Made by a program: the position numbers and the translations under genes
In this document: in pieces, positions 6,442 to 13,938 of the stretch
Numbering within the stretch: the stretch's first letter is position 1
Layout: every line of letters begins with the position of its first letter
Origin: CAZSWR01 sp964610885
GTDB taxonomy: Bacteria; Bacteroidota; Ignavibacteria; Kapaibacteriales; UBA2268
Assembly (NCBI GenBank): GCA_964610885.1
Contig: CAZSWR010000086.1
Location: forward strand, 1 to 14,667
Reading direction: 5' to 3'
DNA length: 14,667 nt
The notes under the pieces: model-generated
The model's database searches: none
Told to the model about the DNA's origin: nothing
The model's input: only the letters and a program-made list of their open reading frames with translations

Positions 6442-6651
6442 CGCGCCCCCTCCTCCGCCGACGGCCGCACTGCGAAAAATGAAAGAGTTATCAACANNNN
6501 NNNNNNNNNNNNNNNNNNNNNNNNNNNNNNNNNNNNNNNNNNNNNNNNNNNNNNNNNNNNNNNNNNNNNNNNNNNNNNNNNNNNNNNNNNNNNNNNCGCG
6601 CCCCCTCCTCCGCCGACGGCCGCACTGCGAAAAATGAAAGAGTTATCAACA
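6442..6651. other. Scaffold gap (100 N) flanked by an identical 55-bp direct repeat
   Basis: Positions 6497-6596 are N. The 55 bases before the gap (6442-6496) are identical to the 55 bases after it (6597-6651). The repeat is GC-rich at its start (CGCGCCCCCTCC) and AT-rich at its end (GAGTTATCAACA). A round 100-N filler with k-mer-sized identical ends suggests two contigs that overlap rather than a real missing stretch. No gene is supported across it. Confidence 0.95.
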
Positions 6652-6672
6652 CTCTGCAACAAAATACAACGA

Positions 6673-6699
6673 TTGTGCGTATAAAGTATCGTATATTTG
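6673..6699 (+). promoter_or_regulatory. Probable promoter of the porin-sensor operon
   Basis: TATATTTG at 6692-6699 is an exact TAnnTTTG -7 box. The only -33 candidate is a TTG at 6673-6675, with 16 nt between, shorter than usual. The predicted start near 6706 lies after an in-frame ATG at 6697, which supports the later start at 6778 for the first gene. Confidence 0.4.
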
Positions 6700-6777
6700 T
6701 ATCCGGTTGGAATGGCGCGGATAGTTGATTGTTTGGGCGGCCAAACCGGCCATTTAGCAGAAAGGTTGACGCATTCT

Positions 6778-7962
6778 ATGCGATATTTATACTGTTTGAT
6801 ACTTCTCCTTTTCGTGCAATATTGCTCCTGGGCCGATATTTTCGACAGGGCAAACCTGTTCGGCTCCATGCAGAACATGTTCCTCTACGAAAAGTCGGAT
6901 TGCAAACTTTCTTTGCATCGCGGCCGTGGCCAAAGCGATTTCGACAGCACGATTTACGATTACGAACGCTCCAGCTTTGCGCTCCAGCAGTTGGATCTGT
7001 TCGTCGCAAAGGAAATATCTGACGATTTCAAGATGTTCATCGACTTGGAACTGAAATTGAACTTCTCATCGGAAGACAATTGGGGCCAGGCTAAGGTGCA
7101 GGAGGCTTGGGCCGAGTACTCCGCGTCGGATCTATTCAATCTGCGCGCCGGCATCCTTTTCCCGAAGTTCAACAATATGAACGAAATAAAGAATAAATCT
7201 TTCCTTCCGTATGCAATCAAACCAATCGTGTACGACCAAATGTTCTCGAACGACCGCGAAAGCGATTACTTCATCCCCGACCGTGCATACCTCGAGGCCT
7301 ATGGCTTCTACCCTATCCATAACATCCGATTGGAATATGCCCTGTACGCCGGCAATAGCTCGAAGGACTATATTTCAAACAATACAAGCAACGATACGGC
7401 AACCCTGAAGGGCGGACTCGACACAAAGGGCCTGGAATTCAAACTCTTCGGCGGGCGAATCGGCATCCGGAAAGACGACGAAAAGTTCAAAGCCGGAATC
7501 TCTTTCACCAAAGACAAAGAAAAGGTCTACCTCGACTTCCAATCCATAAAATATCCTGTGTCAATAAAGGACGACATCGATCGGTACAGGCTCGGCTTGG
7601 ATTTGTCGTTTTCCGTGTGGAAATTCGACAGCGAAAGCGAAATGGTCAATGTCATGTACGACTTCGAAGACCCGCAGAACCCATGGATCTCGCTGAACAG
7701 GATGTTCCTGTATTCCACGCTGCTCTACAACGCCACCGATAAATTTTTCGGCTATTTCTGCTACCAATACACCAGCCACAAGACCATTAGCGAAGACAAC
7801 AGCTACACGTATTCGCTCGGCTGCGGATACAAATTCAACGATGCCATCACGCTGAAGATGCAATATATCAACTATAGCTATGAACAGGTATTGAGAGAAG
7901 CGCCGTTTTCGATTTCCGGTTCGAATCAATTTTTCGCCACAGCCCTGAATGTCTGTTTTTAA
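6778..7962 (+). CDS. Outer-membrane beta-barrel (porin-like) protein
   Basis: 394 residues from the ATG at 6778. The start was chosen because MRYLYCLILLLFVQYCSWA is a typical signal peptide, while the longer frame from 6697 would put 27 unrelated residues before it and overlap the predicted promoter. The mature part is a run of amphipathic strands rich in aromatic residues, and the protein ends in phenylalanine (ATALNVCF), the usual C-terminal signal for barrel assembly by BAM. FVAKEISDDFKMFIDLELKL and the segment LRAGILFPKFN are in the style of phosphate-selective porin O/P-like barrels, but the family assignment is uncertain. It is the first gene of a three-gene operon; the next starts 10 nt after its stop. 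It probably admits or senses the solute bound by the next gene's product. Confidence 0.8.
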   Translation: MRYLYCLILLLFVQYCSWADIFDRANLFGSMQNMFLYEKSDCKLSLHRGRGQSDFDSTIYDYERSSFALQQLDLFVAKEISDDFKMFIDLELKLNFSSEDNWGQAKVQEAWAEYSASDLFNLRAGILFPKFNNMNEIKNKSFLPYAIKPIVYDQMFSNDRESDYFIPDRAYLEAYGFYPIHNIRLEYALYAGNSSKDYISNNTSNDTATLKGGLDTKGLEFKLFGGRIGIRKDDEKFKAGISFTKDKEKVYLDFQSIKYPVSIKDDIDRYRLGLDLSFSVWKFDSESEMVNVMYDFEDPQNPWISLNRMFLYSTLLYNATDKFFGYFCYQYTSHKTISEDNSYTYSLGCGYKFNDAITLKMQYINYSYEQVLREAPFSISGSNQFFATALNVCF

Positions 7963-7972
7963 TGTTTGATTA

Positions 7973-8401
7973 ATGAAGATACTAACGTCCATATTGTTGC
8001 TTTTTTTCTTAGCAGTCGCCAGCGAGGCCCTTGCTCAGTCCCAAATTGCAATCATTGCGAACAAATCGGTGAAGGAAGGTTCGATCTCGAAAAGTACGCT
8101 AATCGACATCTACACTCTGAACAAGAGCTTCTGGTCGAACGGCTCGAAAATCACCGTTGTGGATCTGCGCGGCGAATCGTCGATGAAAGAAAGATTCTAT
8201 GATTTTTTGGGATTCAGCTACTCCCAGATACAAAAGATATGGCTGAAGCGCCAGTTTTCGGGCAAGTCGATGCCGCCGGTGGCCTGCAAGTCCGAAAGGG
8301 AAATTGTCGAGAAAGTTGCTTCCACCCCAGGAGCGATCGGATATGTCTCGCTGAAGAATGCCAGCAAAGAAGTAACAATACTTGCAAAGATACAGCCCTA
8401 A
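7973..8401 (+). CDS. Small periplasmic PstS-like phosphate-binding-type protein
   Basis: 142 residues. A signal peptide (MKILTSILLLFFLAVASEAL) ends near AQ|S at residues 22-23. The mature part, about 120 residues, resembles a single-lobe version of PBP-like domains found in PstS-type phosphate-binding proteins: IAIIANKSVKEGSISKSTL, then FWSNGSKITVVDLRGESSMK, a W in KIWLKRQFSGKSMPP, and the family's closing TPGAIGYVSL. A full PstS is twice as long, so this is a stand-alone short form, and no pst permease or ATPase gene is near. It lies between a porin-like gene (10 nt) and a membrane sensor gene (22 nt), which suggests a sensory rather than a transport role. The ligand is not proven to be phosphate. 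Confidence 0.8.
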   Translation: MKILTSILLLFFLAVASEALAQSQIAIIANKSVKEGSISKSTLIDIYTLNKSFWSNGSKITVVDLRGESSMKERFYDFLGFSYSQIQKIWLKRQFSGKSMPPVACKSEREIVEKVASTPGAIGYVSLKNASKEVTILAKIQP

Positions 8402-8423
8402 TTTCGTTTGTAATCGTTAATCC

Positions 8424-10289
8424 GTGGATATAGATATGCCCTTGCCACTCTTTTCAAAAAGTCAGTTCAAAACGCAGCTAACGGTGCTTTTCATCACTTC
8501 GATTGCCGTTGTGTCTGTGTATTTCTATTTCTTTTCGCACGAACAGCACAAACGGCTATACAAGGAAGGCTTTGCCCGCGCCAGCGAGGCCATTGCCAAA
8601 TACGTCGAGCTTGGCCTGAAATACAGTATCCAAGAGGATTTCCCGCAGGTATCGCACGACGTCATCGAATGGACCAAAAACAAAAAAGTGAATTTCATTT
8701 GCTTGATTAACGACAAGGGCGAAATTGACATTTCATATCCTGAACGAGTTATTTACACTCAAACACAATTGGACGACTTCTGTTCGTCGAAGAGTTTCTC
8801 GGACGATTTCATAGTAAGCAAGAGCGAAATCGATACGAAAATCGGGCGTTACTCGCTCTATATCGGCTTTTCGACCATCGAAATGCGCGCCGCCGAGGCC
8901 CAAGCCATTAATACGCTCGTGATGCGCATCACGCTTATCATTCTGCTCGGGGCGCTGCTCGCCTATTTCCTTTCGCGGCGGATCACGCTTCCGCTCGTCC
9001 GTCTCAGCCGCATCGCACGGCGAGTGGCCGACGGCGACACTTCAATCAGAGCCGACGAAAACAATGGCGGCAGCGAAACACGCGAACTCGCCGCTTCGTT
9101 CAACCGTATGGTGCAAACATTGATGGAATCGAAAGAAAAATTCTTCAACGAAATGACCAGACTAAACAATTCGCTCGACGAACAGAACCGCGAGCTAAAC
9201 GAAACTAACGAATCGCTCAAAGCCATTATGTTAGGCACTTCAGGAGCCATCTGTAGCAAGTTTTTCCTTTCCGTCGCCAGCAATCTTTCCACTATCACGA
9301 AAAAACGTTTCTGCATCGTTACCGAAATTGACGATACTGATAGTAATAAATCAAATATACTTTCATTCTGGGACGGAAACGCTTTCAGGCCCACATTCTC
9401 CTATCAGCTCGAGGGCACTCCCTGCAAGAGCGTCGCTTCCGGACATCCGGTTTTCTATCCGGCAGGCATCAAGGAGTATTTCCCTCGCGAAGGGCAGTTG
9501 CTGCACCACAACATGGATTCCTACTTCGCAATGCCTTGTTTCGATTCGCACAACAATCCGATCGGCTCGATTATCGTTGCCGACTGCGGGCCTATGGAAA
9601 AAGACGAAAGAATTGAATTCGCACTGAAAATATTCGCTGCCCGAGTCGGAGCCGAAATCGAACGTGGCCGCATCGAATCAGTTCGCGCCCGCAGCGAAGA
9701 GCGTTTCCGCTTGCTCACCGAGAAGTCTTCGGACATGATAATCGAAATCGAAGCCGGTAAGATACTATATGCAAACAAAGCATACCGAGATTTCTCCGGT
9801 TTCGGCCCCGACGATGTCATTGAAGAAACGGATTCTTTCATTGGCGTGCACCCCGAGGACGCAGCAGGGTTCATGAACGAGATCCGCCTTTCGATCGTGG
9901 AAAATCGTAATTGCAGCTACGTCTTCAGGTTCCAACTCGATCCATCGCAACCCATACGCTGGGTGGAAACGCACGGGAACTGGTTCATAAATTCCGAAGG
10001 GAAAATGCACTCAGTCTTCGTCTCGCGCGACGTAACCGATTGGAAAATTATCACAGACGAACTAAACCAAGCCCTCGGAAGCATCGAGGAGCTGAAGAAC
10101 GAGAAATCTGAATTGCTCTCCTCGCTCGATACGGATATCGATTCGTGGTATGCCAGCCTTTCGCAAGAAGGAAATGAACCATTTAGCACAAAAGGCCAAT
10201 CGCTCAACGAGGAGCTGAAAACCAGGATTCGCAGGCGCGTCGATGAATTGGAACAACGCATAGCCCTGTTCCGCGAAGGGAACAAATAA
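8424..10289 (+). CDS. Membrane HAMP-GAF-PAS sensor protein without output domain
   Basis: 621 residues. TM1 is about 18-37, followed by a periplasmic domain of about 125 residues (38-163, ending GRYSLYIGFS). TM2 is 164-183 (TLVMRITLIILLGALLAYFL), the HAMP domain 184-236 (RRITLPLVRLSRIARRVADG) and a coiled coil about 235-268. A GAF domain spans about 270-415, with GTPCKSV, YFPREGQLL and PIGSIIVAD. A PAS domain spans about 425-540, with the typical start ERFRLLTEKSSDMI and end FVSRDVTDWK. A C-terminal coiled coil covers 545-615. No histidine kinase, GGDEF, EAL or chemotaxis signalling domain follows, and the stop is clean. The start is GTG at 8424 or ATG at 8436; neither has a clear Shine-Dalgarno sequence. 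It probably relays a signal from the preceding binding protein by dimer or partner contacts. Confidence 0.88.
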   Translation: MDIDMPLPLFSKSQFKTQLTVLFITSIAVVSVYFYFFSHEQHKRLYKEGFARASEAIAKYVELGLKYSIQEDFPQVSHDVIEWTKNKKVNFICLINDKGEIDISYPERVIYTQTQLDDFCSSKSFSDDFIVSKSEIDTKIGRYSLYIGFSTIEMRAAEAQAINTLVMRITLIILLGALLAYFLSRRITLPLVRLSRIARRVADGDTSIRADENNGGSETRELAASFNRMVQTLMESKEKFFNEMTRLNNSLDEQNRELNETNESLKAIMLGTSGAICSKFFLSVASNLSTITKKRFCIVTEIDDTDSNKSNILSFWDGNAFRPTFSYQLEGTPCKSVASGHPVFYPAGIKEYFPREGQLLHHNMDSYFAMPCFDSHNNPIGSIIVADCGPMEKDERIEFALKIFAARVGAEIERGRIESVRARSEERFRLLTEKSSDMIIEIEAGKILYANKAYRDFSGFGPDDVIEETDSFIGVHPEDAAGFMNEIRLSIVENRNCSYVFRFQLDPSQPIRWVETHGNWFINSEGKMHSVFVSRDVTDWKIITDELNQALGSIEELKNEKSELLSSLDTDIDSWYASLSQEGNEPFSTKGQSLNEELKTRIRRRVDELEQRIALFREGNK

Positions 10290-10291
10290 TC

Positions 10292-10313
10292 CAAAACGAT
10301 CAGTTTTGTTTCT
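10292..10313 (+). terminator. Weak hairpin after the sensor gene, possible terminator
   Basis: CAAAAC (10292-10297) pairs with GTTTTG (10303-10308) around a 5-nt loop and is followed by TTTCTT. It starts 3 nt after the stop codon. The stem is short and AT-rich, so termination here is only plausible. Confidence 0.4.
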
Positions 10314-10344
10314 TAGGGACCTGTTGAAAAAGTATTGATCAGCC

Positions 10345-10368
10345 AACCCACGGGTTAACCCGTGGGTT
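10345..10368. repeat. Perfect 24-bp palindrome
   Basis: AACCCACGGGTT at 10345-10356 is followed directly by its exact reverse complement (10357-10368). It differs from the GTAGGGG palindromes in sequence. It could be another REP-like family or act as a two-way terminator between the convergent genes; no T tract follows. Confidence 0.85.
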
Positions 10369-10499
10369 CGAGCATCACACTATCTCTAATATTATCAGTG
10401 TATTACACGAAAACATTCTTTAGCTCCCATTAAATATGTGGGTTGGGTGATTTGTCGAAATTTCAATGATTTACCTCAGGATGAGCGCTGCCTGAAATG
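10369..10499. other. Intergenic stretch between convergent genes, no gene seen
   Basis: This is part of the 537-nt space between the convergent sensor and response-regulator genes. No coding frame is supported. The whole space holds the palindromes at 10345 and 10500, a possible hairpin AACCTTC/GAAGGTT at 10563-10577 flanked by AGCCATT/AATGGCT arms, and a short RAYT-like remnant near 10609-10640. Confidence 0.6.
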
Positions 10500-10533
10500 G
10501 CAGTAGGGGTTCAAAATTTTGACCCCCTACTGC
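10500..10533. repeat. REP-like palindrome, GGTTCAAAA family, dispersed copy
   Basis: A 34-bp palindrome with one mismatched pair. The outer arms GCAGTAGGGG and CCCCTACTGC flank the centre TCAAAATTTTGA. Its core matches the palindrome inside the RAYT pseudogene at 5853-5880, showing that the family is dispersed away from the transposase gene. A further half copy (TTGAACCCC) follows at 10540-10548. Confidence 0.88.
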
Positions 10534-10802
10534 AACAAATTGAACCCCTTCAACTGAGCCATTAACCTTCGGAAGGTTCAAGACCATTCTATCCAATGGC
10601 TATACAAATACAAAACGTTATAGACCCGATTTTTTGATATAAATTCATACCGGATACAGTAGCTCGAAGCAGCATGTAATTGGTTGAAAATGGAGGGTAT
10701 TCCCGCAAAGTGGGAAGGATAAAACAAACGATCAAATTCTATCTAATACAAGGAAATTTGAATTTTTGTCCATCTTTCCTCATCATCATTGCGCTGCCAT
10801 AG

Positions 10803-10825
10803 CAAAACAAAGTGGCTGTCGCCAC
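10803..10825 (-). terminator. Probable terminator of the stator/response-regulator operon
   Basis: Read on the minus strand, GTGGC (10825-10821), loop GACA, GCCAC (10816-10812) is followed by TTTGTTTTG. The 5-bp GC-rich stem begins 1 nt after the response-regulator stop codon. Confidence 0.5.
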
Positions 10826-10826
10826 C

Positions 10827-12026
10827 TTACTTCGTTTTCACGAATACGTATCCCAGAATCGGATCGGTATTGTTGTGCGAAATTATCCTTTGGATCACGT
10901 ACGAACGCAGCGTGGCGCCGGCAGGCAAAAGTTTCAGCCCGTTAGTGGTAACAATTTCGCGGGCGAGCACCATTCCGTCTTCCAATTCTTCGATCGGTAC
11001 CGCTTTCTCGGTCGGATCTGATTGCGATGAACTTACCAAGCCCAAGTATTGGTCCAAGAGCATCACGATTTTGCTGTCGTAGAGCCGGCTTGCCTCTTTT
11101 TTGACGCCGTCCAAGGCTTCCTTTGCCGGAAGTTGCTTGAAGAAGCGCAATTCGGCATAGTCCAAAGCCACGCGAATGATGCGCGAAGGCAACGGGATTT
11201 GCCACGATTGCAGCCTGTCCGGCAGTCCGCTGCCGTCGAAGTTTTCGTAGAGGTGGTAGAGAATTTTCCCGACTTCCTTGAACTGGCGCACGCTGGAGAC
11301 GACGTCCCGAGCCGTAATCGGTATCTGGTTCATCACCTGGTGGGAGAAATGGCCGTCGGTCATAACCGGCATATTCAGGTACTCGTCCGGCAGCCCGATC
11401 TTCCCGGCAATGCAGAGGAACGAAGCCACTTTGACGTCTTTGAGAGCCTCGTTTTCGAATCCACCGATGCTTTTGGCAATCCAATATGATGAATCGGCAA
11501 CTTGCTTAAGCATATCCATCGGAGCAGGAATTCGGGCCTGCATGAACTTCACTGCCAGAAGGATCATGTCGTTGAAACTGCGTTCCAATTCGTGGGCCAT
11601 CTGCTGGAGCAGTTGGTTCTCCTCTCGGGTTTTCAGCTGAAGCGAAACGAAGCGGGTTGCGCTACGGAGCCGAGCCATTATCTCGTCGTTTGCAAACGGT
11701 TTCGAAAGATAGTCGTCGGCGCCCTTGCCCAATCCTGCGAGGCGTTCGTTCCGATCGACGTTCGCCGTCAGGATGATGAAATAAATATCGTTGAGCACTT
11801 CGTGTTCGCGCACCTTTTCCAAGACTTGCAATCCGTTCATACCGGGCATGGAAAGGTCGCAAATCACGATTGACGGATGGTTCTCTTCGATCGATTCCCA
11901 TCCCTCCACGCCGTTCGACGCAGTAAAAACCATTGCTCCTGGGAAGGCCTTCGAGATTAGTGTCCGAAGGGATACGACGACCGGTTTTTCGTCGTCGATA
12001 ATTAAAAATGATAGTTTGCTGCTCAT
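10827..12026 (-). CDS. Response regulator with degenerate HD-GYP domain and C-terminal beta domain
   Basis: 399 residues. The receiver domain (about 5-125) is intact: acidic pair D11/D12, phospho-acceptor D57 in VICDLSMPG, T87 in ILTA, and K109 in LSKPF. A helical linker (130-155) leads to an HD-GYP-like domain (about 160-330) in which the active site is lost: the usual HD-containing LHDIGK reads LCIAGK (204-209), the HHExxDGxGYP motif reads LYENFDGSGLP (259-269), and the first His pair is absent. The C-terminal part (340-399) contains ELEDGMVLAREIVTTNGLKL, a small domain common behind HD-GYP or HDOD regions of RpfG-type regulators. Hydrolysis of c-di-GMP is therefore unlikely; ligand binding or protein contact is inferred. 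The ATG overlaps the motB stop codon by 4 nt (ATGA), indicating translational coupling and a role in motility. Confidence 0.88.
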   Translation of the reverse strand: MSSKLSFLIIDDEKPVVVSLRTLISKAFPGAMVFTASNGVEGWESIEENHPSIVICDLSMPGMNGLQVLEKVREHEVLNDIYFIILTANVDRNERLAGLGKGADDYLSKPFANDEIMARLRSATRFVSLQLKTREENQLLQQMAHELERSFNDMILLAVKFMQARIPAPMDMLKQVADSSYWIAKSIGGFENEALKDVKVASFLCIAGKIGLPDEYLNMPVMTDGHFSHQVMNQIPITARDVVSSVRQFKEVGKILYHLYENFDGSGLPDRLQSWQIPLPSRIIRVALDYAELRFFKQLPAKEALDGVKKEASRLYDSKIVMLLDQYLGLVSSSQSDPTEKAVPIEELEDGMVLAREIVTTNGLKLLPAGATLRSYVIQRIISHNNTDPILGYVFVKTK

Positions 12027-12973
12027 TTGCTTTGCTCTGTTTCCTGATTAAGGTTATCCGGAATCAAGTCCTTTGCGGACAAATGCCGCACCAGAATGCT
12101 GATTCGCCTGTTAGAAATATCGAAAGGATTGTCCGGATTTCGCAGTTTTCTGTCGGCGAATCCGGTAACCCGTGTGGTTTGGCCGTCCCAAAGCCCACTA
12201 TTTTCCAAAACGACACGAGCCGCATTGGCCCTGTCGGTCGAAAGGTTCCAGTTGGTGTAGGCAGCATTTTTCCCATATTGGCGGCTGTCTGTGTGGCCTT
12301 CGATTTCCACGCTGTTCGACAGCTTTCCGATTTCACGGGCCAGTTGGACCAAGACATCTTTCGCTTTAGGATTGATCCGAGCGCTACCGACCTCGAAGAA
12401 CAAAGATTCCTGGGATTCGATTAGCTCGATCCGCAGGCCTTCTTTGGTCATCTCGATCTTGATGGCAGAGAGTATCTCTTTCAGGTCTGGCCGCGAACTT
12501 AGCTGCTCCATGATCATTTTCTTTATGTCTGCCCCGGATTTCATAACTTTTGCAAATGCTTTTGCACTGTCCTCAATTGCCCTTTGGCGCACCTTCTCGG
12601 GGGATTTGTTGAAAGTTGAATCCTTACGGTCGGAAAACGAGAAGAACACGTCCTCCACCTTTTTCTCGCCGCCTTCGCCGTCTTTGCCTTTGCCGGGATC
12701 GGGCGGCCGGCCGAGGTCGATCGGTACGGTGCGTTTGCCGGTCATAAAGTTGAAAGCGCCTGGGTCTTTGAAATAGGCAACAACTGCTTCGCGCGTTTTA
12801 GGGCTTTGTGCCAAGATCCACATAACGATGAAGAACGCCATCATGGCCGTAACGAAGTCAGCATACGCCACCTTCCAGGCACCGCCATGGTGCCCGCCGT
12901 GTCCGCCGCCTCTTTTCTTCTTGATTATTATCGGCTGTTCTTTATGGCCTTGTTGTTCTTCCTGGTCCGCCAT
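12023..12973 (-). CDS. motB: Flagellar motor stator protein MotB
   Basis: MotB anchors the stator to peptidoglycan and forms the proton channel with MotA in the inner membrane. 316 residues. A basic N-terminal tail with a Gly/His run (RGGGHGGHHGG, 21-31) precedes the single TM helix, whose AYADFVTAMMAFFIVMWIL carries the proton-binding Asp (D39). This sequence is of the proton type, unlike sodium-type PomB. A Gly/Pro-rich linker (87-103) leads to a periplasmic region and the OmpA-like peptidoglycan-binding domain (about 170-295), with VEIEGHTDS (221-229), NLSTDRANAARV (242-253) and SNRRISILV. The ATG at 12973 has an AGGAG ribosome binding site 6 nt upstream. It follows motA by 100 nt and overlaps the response regulator start by 4 nt. 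Confidence 0.96.
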   Translation of the reverse strand: MADQEEQQGHKEQPIIIKKKRGGGHGGHHGGAWKVAYADFVTAMMAFFIVMWILAQSPKTREAVVAYFKDPGAFNFMTGKRTVPIDLGRPPDPGKGKDGEGGEKKVEDVFFSFSDRKDSTFNKSPEKVRQRAIEDSAKAFAKVMKSGADIKKMIMEQLSSRPDLKEILSAIKIEMTKEGLRIELIESQESLFFEVGSARINPKAKDVLVQLAREIGKLSNSVEIEGHTDSRQYGKNAAYTNWNLSTDRANAARVVLENSGLWDGQTTRVTGFADRKLRNPDNPFDISNRRISILVRHLSAKDLIPDNLNQETEQSK

Positions 12974-13073
12974 TTTGTCTCCTGACTGAATTTTATGTCT
13001 ATTTCATCTCAAATAGGACAATGAACTTTTTTAGTACGTGAATCGTGCGCTGCCTTCGGTTGCGATAAGCTAA

Positions 13074-13928
13074 TTATTTCGGACGCTTAATGGCTTCTTC
13101 GGTCTCCTTGAACGTAGGCCTGTTCTCCGGGTCGATGGCTCTACGGCCGTATTCGATGGCGACAGCAGCCGGGGCGCCTTTGGCAAAGGAAAGCAGAGAC
13201 GATTTAATTGCAACCATATAGCGAGCTTCCAAAGCTGTATTCTTCTGCATAATCGATGCAACTGGCCCAAACAAGCCGTACGAGAGAAGCACACCGAGGA
13301 ACGTACCGACGAGCGCGCTGGCAACGTGGTGGCCCACCGCCTCGGCACCTTCGTTGATGGCGCCCATTGTAACGATGATACCAAGCACGGCCGCAACGAT
13401 ACCAAGTCCGGGGAAGGCATCGGCCATGATTTGTAGCGAAGCAGCTGGAACCTCCTCTTCGGCGTGTAGCGCTTCCAAATCCAGATCCATCAGTTCCTCC
13501 AGGTCGTGCGCAGGGACGCCACCGGAAAGGACCACCTTGAGCGTGTCGCAAAGGAACTCGACAGCGTGGTGGTTCGCCAGGAACGTCGGATACCGAGAGA
13601 TAATCGAACTGGATTCGGGAGTCTCCACGTGGGACTCGAGGGCAATCAAACCTTCGCGTTTCGCGAATTGGAAGAGTTCGTAGAGCATCTGCATCAGGTC
13701 GATATATGCCGCGCGGCTGACTTTCGGCCCTTTAAGCGAACCGAGGGCGCCTGCAATGATTTTCTTCAACACAGACATTGGATTTGCAATCAGAAGAGAC
13801 CCCACGGCTGCGCCGATAATAGTTATATATTCCGGCGGCACGAAAAGGGTCATTGGATTGCCGCCCGCTGTCATAAATCCTATGAGCAGTGCAGCAAATA
13901 CTAAACCGGCTCCAACAATTACAAACAT
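13074..13928 (-). CDS. motA: Flagellar motor stator protein MotA
   Basis: MotA has four TM helices and a large cytoplasmic loop that pushes on the rotor protein FliG using proton flow. The 284 residues match the E. coli-type length. TM1 is FVIVGAGLVFAALLIGFMTA and TM2 IITIGAAVG-like at 35-50. The cytoplasmic loop contains KREGLIALESHVETPESS, with the charged Arg and Glu positions that contact FliG. TM3 starts with DAFPGLGIVAAVLG and TM4 with LVGTFLGVLLSYGLFGPVAS; both functional prolines are present. EYGRRAI near the C-terminus is typical of the family. The ATG at 13928 has an AAAGGA ribosome binding site and lies 10 nt after the stop of the upstream TPR gene, so the genes form one operon. 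Confidence 0.96.
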   Translation of the reverse strand: MFVIVGAGLVFAALLIGFMTAGGNPMTLFVPPEYITIIGAAVGSLLIANPMSVLKKIIAGALGSLKGPKVSRAAYIDLMQMLYELFQFAKREGLIALESHVETPESSSIISRYPTFLANHHAVEFLCDTLKVVLSGGVPAHDLEELMDLDLEALHAEEEVPAASLQIMADAFPGLGIVAAVLGIIVTMGAINEGAEAVGHHVASALVGTFLGVLLSYGLFGPVASIMQKNTALEARYMVAIKSSLLSFAKGAPAAVAIEYGRRAIDPENRPTFKETEEAIKRPK

Positions 13929-13938
13929 ATCTTGTCCT

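Noticed and set aside
6697..6777. Upstream ATG as the start of the porin-like gene
   Set aside because: It would add 27 residues before a clear signal peptide and lies inside the predicted -7 promoter box.
6390..6878. ORFs crossing the N run
   Set aside because: Their open length comes from undefined bases and the duplicated 55-bp ends.
10563..10600. AACCTTC/GAAGGTT hairpin with AGCCATT/AATGGCT outer arms as an RNA gene
   Set aside because: The two helices are short and separated by unpaired sequence, there is no promoter or terminator, and a chance fold is likely.
10942..11484. Minus-strand ORF of 180 codons inside the response regulator
   Set aside because: It is an alternative frame with arginine- and glycine-rich shadow composition; the main frame carries clear receiver motifs.
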